NCBI GenBank assembly: GCA_030622395.1
Contig: JAUXGF010000023.1
Coordinates: 1-12,573 of the forward strand
DNA length: 12,573 bases
Direction of reading: 5' to 3'
DNA from: Calditrichaceae bacterium
Lineage (GTDB): Bacteria > Calditrichota > Calditrichia > Calditrichales > Calditrichaceae
Within the stretch, counting starts at the first letter, position 1; each line of letters opens with the position of its first letter. Below the pieces are notes generated by a model that was not told the origin of the DNA, ran no database searches, and saw only the letters and a program-made list of their open reading frames with translations. The position numbers and the translations under genes are program-made. Positions 7,543-12,573 of this stretch are shown here, in pieces.

Positions 7543-7999
7543 TTTAACCTTGCTAATGGCTGCCGCTGCAACATTCCAATTGAGCGGATGTTCCCTTATA
7601 AATTTTGGAATAGTTGCAAAGAAGAATGCTTCCAAGCCAGACATAATCGCATTAACCAGGTCTGAAATTAATATGGTAAAACCCGGCGATTACATTTGTG
7701 TTATATTAAAAAGCGGATATTTTGTTCAAGGTGAATATAATGGAATTATCTGTTCAGATTCGATTGATATGAATAAAACTAATTTAAATGAAAGTTATAG
7801 GTTTAAGAAGATAAAGATAAAATATAGAGACAAAATTATACCGGTTAATTTTAAGGATATTGGGCAGTTACAGATAAAAAATGAAAAAGAAAGTTTAATT
7901 TACGCAGCGCTAATCGGGGCAATTGTAGATGGCTTACTAATATGCTTATATAATAATATTTCTATACCAATTAGGTTTCGGCCCCAGCCTCAATTTTAA
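7520..7999 (+). CDS. Small lipoprotein with possible Sm/SH3-like fold, unknown
   Basis: A 159-residue protein with a textbook lipoprotein signal: hydrophobic residues 8-20, then LSGC with Cys24. Ser follows the cysteine, so outer-membrane sorting is likely. Residues 54-76 (KPGDYICVILKSGYFVQGEY) have the alternating Gly/hydrophobic pattern of small barrel domains in Bacteroidota-type lipoproteins. A Gly-rich hydrophobic stretch (129-143) near the end could be a membrane-associated segment. An in-frame GTG at 7511 is possible, but the AAGAGG site at 7503-7508 is too close to it, so ATG 7520 is preferred. The gene overlaps the membrane-protein gene by 23 bases. Function unknown. Confidence 0.68.
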   Translation: MKNKTLHNLTLLMAAAATFQLSGCSLINFGIVAKKNASKPDIIALTRSEINMVKPGDYICVILKSGYFVQGEYNGIICSDSIDMNKTNLNESYRFKKIKIKYRDKIIPVNFKDIGQLQIKNEKESLIYAALIGAIVDGLLICLYNNISIPIRFRPQPQF

Positions 8000-8049
8000 A
8001 TATAGCGGCATTCACAAAGAGGTAAGAGAGAATTATTCAGGAACAATCC

Positions 8050-9027
8050 ATGAAATACTTTTTAATCTTAAATCCCGGTTCGCGTAGTGGGAAAAGCAGT
8101 AAAGCTTTTAAAAAAATATTTGATATGCTGGACAAGGCAAAAATTAATTATGATTATAAATTGACCGCTAATATGGATGAAGCATACAACCGCTCCGATA
8201 CAGCCAACAAAGCCGGTTATGATGTGATTGTTGCAGTGGGCGGCGACGGGACAATCAATAAAGTTTTAAATGGATTTTATGATAACAACGGCTGCAGGAT
8301 TTCAAAGGCAAAAATGGGGGTTATTTATACGGGCACAAGTCCTGATTTTTGTAAAAGTTATAATATCCCTTATGATTTGGAGTCTGCGGTTAATGTTCTG
8401 ATTAAGAACAACACTGTAAAAATTAAAACAGGCAAAATAACCTATGCCAAAAAGTATATGCCGGAATTTGAGAATAAACCGGTAGAAAATAATAATGATT
8501 TTCAAAGCGGGCATTTCGGATGCTGCGCTAATATCGGCATTGGAGCCTCGCTGGCGCGTTACGCTAACAGCGGAATCCGAAAAATTGCCGGCGACTTTTG
8601 GGGAACGTTAATATCTCTGCTTCGGGTATTAATATCATACAAACCGAATGATTTTTTAATATGCAGAGACGGCAAACAGGAAAGATTAAAAAACCTCTGT
8701 AGTTTATCAATCGGAAAAACCTACTATATCGCTTCCGGGATAAAGGTGAACAGCGATTTGAAAAATGGGGACAACCGGTTCTATAATATGGCTGTTCAAA
8801 ATCTTAGCCTCAAAAATATAGCGTATTGTTTACGGGCAATTTACAGCGGCAGAAAGATTAAAAATAATAATTGTATTTCCCTTAAGTATTGCAGCACAAT
8901 TGAAATATACGGCAACAATCAAAATCCGGAAGTGGAATTCGACGGCGATCCTGCCGGATTTCTGCCCTGCAAAATCGAAATGGCAAAAGACGAGTTAAAT
9001 CTTATCGCAGGTAAAACAAATGGATAA
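8050..9027 (+). CDS. Lipid kinase of the diacylglycerol/sphingosine kinase family
   Basis: ATP-dependent kinase that phosphorylates a lipid hydroxyl, 325 residues as is usual for bacterial DgkB/YegS-type enzymes. The fold's landmarks are present in order: NPGSRSGK (8-15), the nucleotide-binding VGGDGT (63-68) followed by INKVLNG, a second loop GTSPDF (95-100), and the late acidic motif FDGDPAG (297-303). The second loop is normally GTGNDFA; Gly-Asn is replaced by Ser-Pro here, and the usual Glu of GDGTxNE is Lys71. These changes suggest a substrate other than diacylglycerol. Position among oxoamine-synthase-cluster genes suggests a sphingoid or ceramide-like acceptor, as for the ceramide kinase of Caulobacter, but this is inferred. 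It overlaps the ThiL-like gene by 8 bases. An AGGA lies upstream of the ATG. Confidence 0.85.
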   Translation: MKYFLILNPGSRSGKSSKAFKKIFDMLDKAKINYDYKLTANMDEAYNRSDTANKAGYDVIVAVGGDGTINKVLNGFYDNNGCRISKAKMGVIYTGTSPDFCKSYNIPYDLESAVNVLIKNNTVKIKTGKITYAKKYMPEFENKPVENNNDFQSGHFGCCANIGIGASLARYANSGIRKIAGDFWGTLISLLRVLISYKPNDFLICRDGKQERLKNLCSLSIGKTYYIASGIKVNSDLKNGDNRFYNMAVQNLSLKNIAYCLRAIYSGRKIKNNNCISLKYCSTIEIYGNNQNPEVEFDGDPAGFLPCKIEMAKDELNLIAGKTNG

Positions 9028-10036
9028 TGAAAGAAAAATTATTGAAATTATTAACCGTATTATTCCGACAGGTCCTTCGCATCTTAATAAAGTTTTCGAA
9101 AGCGATTCTGAAATAATTAATATTGAAAATTCTCCCTATTTATTTACTATGGACGAATTTTCCGGCGAAGACCTTTTTCGCGACAACAATCCTTATACAC
9201 TGGGCTGGAATGTCGCTGTCGGCGGGATCAGCGATATACTTGCTTCCGGCGGGACGCCTCTGTTCTATGCCCATGCAATGTCTGTTGGCAAAGATTGGGA
9301 TAATGATTTTATAGAAAAATTTTGTAAAGGAATTGGCGGCGTTATTAAAAAAGCAGGGGCGACATTTATCGGCGGCGATTTAGGAAAATCCGAAAATTGG
9401 AGATATACGGCTTCGGTAATCGGCAAGCTTAATGGAAGGAAAATTTTAAGACGCGGGGCTTCGCCGGGAGACGCTGTTTATATTTCGGGCAGGATTGGAT
9501 TGGGGAATTTGGAAGCGGCGTTAAAGTTGTATTCGGATAACAAAAATATCAGCCGGATCACAAATACAATCAAAAATAAATTTAGTCTTCGTGTTTCCGA
9601 ATCCAAGCTTATTAAAGAATATGCCACAAGCTGCATTGATACCAGCGACGGCGTTTATAATGGATTGAATACAATCTCTGAGATTAATAATAGCGGATAT
9701 ATTGTAGAAAATCTTCCTTATTTAAAAAGCGGCGTAATAGGGGCAAAACTTTTATCGCTACCAAAAACGCTTTTATTTCTCGGCGGCTGCGGTGAGTACG
9801 AACTGCTTTTCACTATCAAAAAAACCGATGAGAAAATTTTTTTAAGAGTGGCAAAAGAAAAGAACTTTACGTTTTACAGGCTGGGAGAAATCATTCCGCA
9901 TTCATCCTGCTCTAAGATATTGTACGAGGATGGGAAGAAAATTGAATTGGATAATTTGAGTATCCAGCCCAGGGATTATGACGACGTAAGGGATTATTTA
10001 AAATCAATCATCGTTTGGTTAAAGGATAATAGTTGA
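9020..10036 (+). CDS. ThiL/PurM-superfamily ATP-binding enzyme, probably not thiamine-phosphate kinase
   Basis: The protein has the two-domain ThiL/PurM architecture over 338 residues: an ATP-dimer domain with FTMDEFSGED (42-51), LGWNVAVGGISDILASGGTP (61-80) and IGGDLGKS (117-124), followed by SCIDTSDGVYNGL (204-216) and GGCGEYELLF (255-264), equivalent to ThiL's DxSDGL and GEDYELLF. The N-terminal Mg-binding GDDAAV of true ThiL reads SDSEII here, so one Asp of the pair is lost. No thiamine genes are nearby. ThiL phosphorylates a monophosphate to a diphosphate, so a similar step on a lipid phosphate made by the overlapping kinase gene is an attractive but unproven idea. Its stop codon is one base from the start of the ketoacyl synthase gene, so the three genes form an operon. 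Confidence 0.8.
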   Translation: MDNERKIIEIINRIIPTGPSHLNKVFESDSEIINIENSPYLFTMDEFSGEDLFRDNNPYTLGWNVAVGGISDILASGGTPLFYAHAMSVGKDWDNDFIEKFCKGIGGVIKKAGATFIGGDLGKSENWRYTASVIGKLNGRKILRRGASPGDAVYISGRIGLGNLEAALKLYSDNKNISRITNTIKNKFSLRVSESKLIKEYATSCIDTSDGVYNGLNTISEINNSGYIVENLPYLKSGVIGAKLLSLPKTLLFLGGCGEYELLFTIKKTDEKIFLRVAKEKNFTFYRLGEIIPHSSCSKILYEDGKKIELDNLSIQPRDYDDVRDYLKSIIVWLKDNS

Positions 10037-10037
10037 T

Positions 10038-11318
10038 ATGGCAAAGCGAGTAGTAATAACAGGGATAGGGCCGGTTACGTCAACGGGCATTGGCAAAGAA
10101 TCGTTTTTCGCAAACATTCTTAAGCATGAAATGTGTGTGAAAAGAATTCCCGCTGATTTTGAAACGAATTATGAATTTAAGTCAAAGTATTATGCGCCGC
10201 TTCCCGAATTTTCTTTTGCCGATTATGAGATTCCGGCGCATTATGAAAAGGTGATGCAAGATGAAGATAGAATGGCGGCGCTGGCTGCAAAATTAGCTAT
10301 AGAAGACGCCGGCTTTAAGATAATCAAAGATGGGAAGACTAATAAAGTAGACGGACTTTCCGAATGCAGTGTCATTCTTGGGACGGGCTTCAGTGGATTG
10401 GAACCGGCGTTTCATTCTTATCTTGCCCATATTATTAAAGACGAAAAAATTATAAATGATCTGATTAAAAAAAGAATTAGATTTAATAGAATGATTATAC
10501 CGATGATGATGCCTAATTCTGTTTCAGCGTGGGTATCAATACTGTTTAAACTGAAAGGAAGCTGTTTTACGGTAAACGCCTCCTGCGCTTCAGGCGCTTA
10601 TGCGGTGGGCGAATCATTTAAAAGGATAAAGGACGGTTATGATAAGCTGGTTTTGACCGGCGGGGTCGAATGCTTAAAAGACGATACAGGAGCTATTATG
10701 CGCGGGTTTGATATGCTGGGTGCGCTGACAAAATCGGCGGACGGCGCGCCTGTTCCTTTCTCTAAAATAAGAAGCGGGTTTTTGTTTTCCGAAGGAGCAG
10801 GGTGCATCCTTGTGCTGGAAGAACTTAATCATGCATTGAAAAGAAAGGCGGATATTTATGCCGAAATTATTGACTATCAATCCAACAGCGACGGTTTCAA
10901 TATTGTGCAGATAGAAAATTCCGGCAGCCAGATAATCAAATTGCTGAAAAAGTTAAAAGGCAATCGTAAGATAGATTATTTAAATAGCCATGGAACAGGC
11001 ACGCTTCCGAATGACGAAATAGAAGTTAAGGCAATAAAGGAAGTCTTCGGGAGTAAACAATCGCAGCCGCTTATTAATGCAACCAAGGGGATTTTGGGAC
11101 ACTCAATTGGAGCGAGCGGCGCGCTTGAGGCGGCGGTTACGGCTCTTTCTATTAAGAAATCAATAATACACGGCAATCAAATTCCCGATCCTATCGAGGG
11201 CGTTAACCTTGTCAGCCAAACAATCGAAAAGCCTGTTACTTACGCTGTTTCGACATCATACGGATTTGGCGGACATAACGGCGGTATCCTTTTTAAGAGA
11301 TATAATCTAAATTTCTAA
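10038..11318 (+). CDS. Beta-ketoacyl-ACP synthase, FabF/KAS II type
   Basis: Thiolase-fold condensing enzyme that extends an acyl chain with malonyl-ACP. The complete Cys-His-His triad is visible: Cys183 in VNASCASGAYAV, His319 in NSHGTGTLPND and His355 in TKGILGHSIGASGALEAA. The closing GFGGHNG loop (409-415) is also intact, so the enzyme should be active rather than a chain-length-factor-like partner. Length 426 is typical. AAGGAT lies 10 bases before the ATG, inside the end of the ThiL-like gene. A second, non-housekeeping KAS in a cluster with its own ACP points to dedicated chain building for a specialised lipid. The last residues (NLNF) and stop lie in an inverted repeat, so the extreme C-terminus is repeat-derived. 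Confidence 0.92.
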   Translation: MAKRVVITGIGPVTSTGIGKESFFANILKHEMCVKRIPADFETNYEFKSKYYAPLPEFSFADYEIPAHYEKVMQDEDRMAALAAKLAIEDAGFKIIKDGKTNKVDGLSECSVILGTGFSGLEPAFHSYLAHIIKDEKIINDLIKKRIRFNRMIIPMMMPNSVSAWVSILFKLKGSCFTVNASCASGAYAVGESFKRIKDGYDKLVLTGGVECLKDDTGAIMRGFDMLGALTKSADGAPVPFSKIRSGFLFSEGAGCILVLEELNHALKRKADIYAEIIDYQSNSDGFNIVQIENSGSQIIKLLKKLKGNRKIDYLNSHGTGTLPNDEIEVKAIKEVFGSKQSQPLINATKGILGHSIGASGALEAAVTALSIKKSIIHGNQIPDPIEGVNLVSQTIEKPVTYAVSTSYGFGGHNGGILFKRYNLNF

Positions 11319-11495
11319 ATTGAAATTTAGATAAATCGCAAATAACAATTAACAAAATACAAATAAATGCCAATTTTCAAATAAGAAAAATAACCAAACA
11401 GGTGAAACCATTTTTGTTGTTTAGCGACTTGATTTATTGGGGCTTATCATCCCGAATAGTAAGGAGGCAGATTTTTTTATTTGTGATTTAGAATT
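11305..11495. repeat. AT-rich inverted-repeat element between KAS and reductase genes
   Basis: It begins with a perfect 11-bp hairpin, ATCTAAATTTC (11305-11315) with GAAATTTAGAT (11322-11332), whose loop contains the KAS stop codon. A longer pair of arms follows: 11332-11348 and the reverse complement of 11474-11490 agree at 15 of 17 positions. The AAATCxCAAATAA-type sequence resembles dispersed non-coding repeats of environmental bacteria. It fills nearly the entire gap to the next gene. An AAGGAGG (11460-11466) inside it is about 45 bases from the start codon and so is not a usable ribosome site. The boundaries are approximate. Confidence 0.6.
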
Positions 11496-11510
11496 TTGGG
11501 TATAATTCAA

Positions 11511-12542
11511 ATGAATAAAGTTATTATTACAGGGGCAAACGGTTTTATAGGAAGCCATATCGTGGAGCGGTTTGTCAGCTCCGGAATAAAGACGGCTTGC
11601 CTTGTCAGAAAAGAAAGCGGTTTGTCGAATATTGATTGTTCAAAAATTGAAATACACTATGGCGATGTGCGGAATGAGGCAGGTTTAATTAAAGCCTTTA
11701 ACGGTTTTAACTTTGTGATACACAATGCCGCCCGCACCGCGGATTGGGGCGCTTATAAATCGTTCTATAAAACAAATGTTGAAGGCAGCCAAAATGTACT
11801 TAAAGCCTGTTTAAAAAACGGAATAAATAATATCATTATGACCGGCTCAATTTCATCTTACGGCGAAGAAAATTGCAGAGAAGTTAAGGATGAAAATTGC
11901 GCTTTCAATTCACATTACAATTATTTTTTGGATAGAATATTCCCCTGCAAACTTAATTATTATAGAGATACAAAAGCGCTCGCGACAATAGAATCAATTA
12001 AATTCGCAAAAGAGAATGGGTTGAATTTAACGATACTTGAACCTTCATGGGTGTACGGCGAAAGAGAATTTAACACGGGTTTTTATGAGTATATAAAATC
12101 AGCCAAGAATGGAATGCTTTTCAGTCCGGGTTCAAAAAAGAATAAGTTTCATGTAATATACGTCGGCGATCTGGCAAGAGCTTATTTTTTGGCATATAAT
12201 AAAAAACTAAAAGGCGTAAATAGAATTATTGCAGGAAATAAACAAGCTGAATTAATGGATAAGATTTTCACCATATTTTGCAAAGAGGCGCAGGTTAAAA
12301 AACCCGTGCCGCTGCCTAAATGGCTGCTGTATCCGGTTGGATTTTTTACTGAATTAGCCTATACGATTTTTAATTCAAAAAAGCCTCCTTTGTTGACCAG
12401 GGGCAGAGTTAATATGTTTTACGATAATATTGAATATTCAACAGTTAAGGCTGAAAAGCTGCTGGGGTTTGTTAATGAATATACATTGGAAAAAGGTATT
12501 AAGAGAACTGTTCGGTCGTATAGGGAGAAGGGGTTTATGTGA
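11511..12542 (+). CDS. NAD(P)-dependent 3-beta-HSD-like reductase/epimerase (extended SDR)
   Basis: Extended short-chain dehydrogenase of 343 residues. The Rossmann nucleotide loop is TGANGFIG (7-14). The catalytic set comprises Ser113-Ser116 (TGSISSYG) and YxxxK with Tyr151 and Lys155. The C-terminal KKPPLLTRGRVNMFY (290-304), followed by KAEKLLGF, is typical of 3-beta-hydroxysteroid dehydrogenase-like members. A protein of this type, CerR, reduces the 3-keto group in Caulobacter sphingolipid synthesis, and that role fits the oxoamine synthase upstream; sugar epimerase is a weaker alternative. Hydrophobic residues around 270-287 may be membrane-associated. An in-frame TTG at 11496 would add five residues, but ATG 11511 aligns with the family start. 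No good Shine-Dalgarno sequence is present; a TATAAT at 11501-11506 could be a promoter element or chance. Confidence 0.85.
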   Translation: MNKVIITGANGFIGSHIVERFVSSGIKTACLVRKESGLSNIDCSKIEIHYGDVRNEAGLIKAFNGFNFVIHNAARTADWGAYKSFYKTNVEGSQNVLKACLKNGINNIIMTGSISSYGEENCREVKDENCAFNSHYNYFLDRIFPCKLNYYRDTKALATIESIKFAKENGLNLTILEPSWVYGEREFNTGFYEYIKSAKNGMLFSPGSKKNKFHVIYVGDLARAYFLAYNKKLKGVNRIIAGNKQAELMDKIFTIFCKEAQVKKPVPLPKWLLYPVGFFTELAYTIFNSKKPPLLTRGRVNMFYDNIEYSTVKAEKLLGFVNEYTLEKGIKRTVRSYREKGFM

Positions 12543-12545
12543 AAA

Positions 12546-12573
12546 CACACCCCCTAAATCCCCCTCTCTTTAA
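12546..12573. repeat. Fragment of a C-rich dispersed repeat at the window end
   Basis: Three bases after the stop of the reductase gene, the sequence becomes C-rich (CACCCCCTAAATCCCCCT). This looks like the first arm of a CCCCTAAATCCCC-type palindromic repeat found between genes in many environmental bacteria. The matching GGGGATTTAGGGG arm would lie beyond the window, so identity is tentative. Confidence 0.4.

Noticed and set aside
9020..10036. Thiamine biosynthesis locus based on the ThiL-like gene
   Set aside because: No other thiamine gene or TPP riboswitch is visible, the Mg motif is altered, and the gene is embedded in an operon of lipid-type enzymes.
11496..11510. TTG start for the 3-beta-HSD-like reductase
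   Set aside because: The family begins directly before the TGANGFIG loop, matching ATG 11511; the five extra residues would come from the repeat edge.

Overview
The window reads as chromosomal DNA from an uncultured, AT-rich bacterium, most likely of the Fibrobacteres-Chlorobi-Bacteroidetes (FCB) superphylum (Ignavibacteria, Cloacimonadota, Marinimicrobia or similar). The evidence is a PorT-like small outer-membrane beta-barrel, a lipoprotein with a TPR-type region, and gaps filled with short inverted-repeat families typical of such genomes. Clear AGGAGG-type ribosome sites before several genes argue against a classical Bacteroides-type genome. The phylum call is an inference; no marker gene is present. 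All twelve genes I accept lie on the + strand.

Layout. Positions 1-857 hold no gene: a roughly 260-bp composite inverted-repeat element (81-340) is followed by AT-rich spacer. A first lipid-like block follows: a UbiA-family membrane prenyltransferase (858-1853), an Old Yellow Enzyme-type flavin oxidoreductase with a C-terminal cysteine cluster (1990-3219), an acyl carrier protein (3294-3563) and a PLP-dependent alpha-oxoamine synthase (3541-4779). Next is a block of four envelope genes of different character: a TPR-type lipoprotein (5005-6120), a beta-barrel outer-membrane protein (6242-6877), a four-helix membrane protein (7063-7542) and a small lipoprotein (7520-7999). A second lipid-like block resumes with a diacylglycerol/sphingosine-kinase-fold lipid kinase (8050-9027), a ThiL/PurM-fold protein (9020-10036) and a complete FabF-type ketoacyl synthase (10038-11318). 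The window ends with a 3-beta-HSD-like NAD(P)-dependent reductase/epimerase (11511-12542).

How the genes may work together. ACP, alpha-oxoamine synthase and a 3-beta-HSD-like reductase are the same protein types as the ACP/Spt/CerR core of bacterial sphingolipid synthesis described in Caulobacter. The lipid kinase is of the same broad fold as ceramide and sphingosine kinases. The window therefore probably encodes synthesis of a long-chain amino-ketone or amino-alcohol lipid. The additional UbiA, OYE, ThiL-like and KAS genes do not fit a textbook sphingolipid operon, and no ceramide synthase or acyl-ACP synthetase is seen here. One speculative reading is that the DAGK-like and ThiL-like kinases, which overlap by 8 bp, convert a lipid alcohol to a monophosphate and then a diphosphate for the UbiA-family transferase.

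Repeats. Most gaps inside the lipid cluster are occupied by different inverted-repeat families. They have become part of genes: they encode the last residues of the OYE protein and the ketoacyl synthase, and one lies where the ribosome site of the last gene would be expected.
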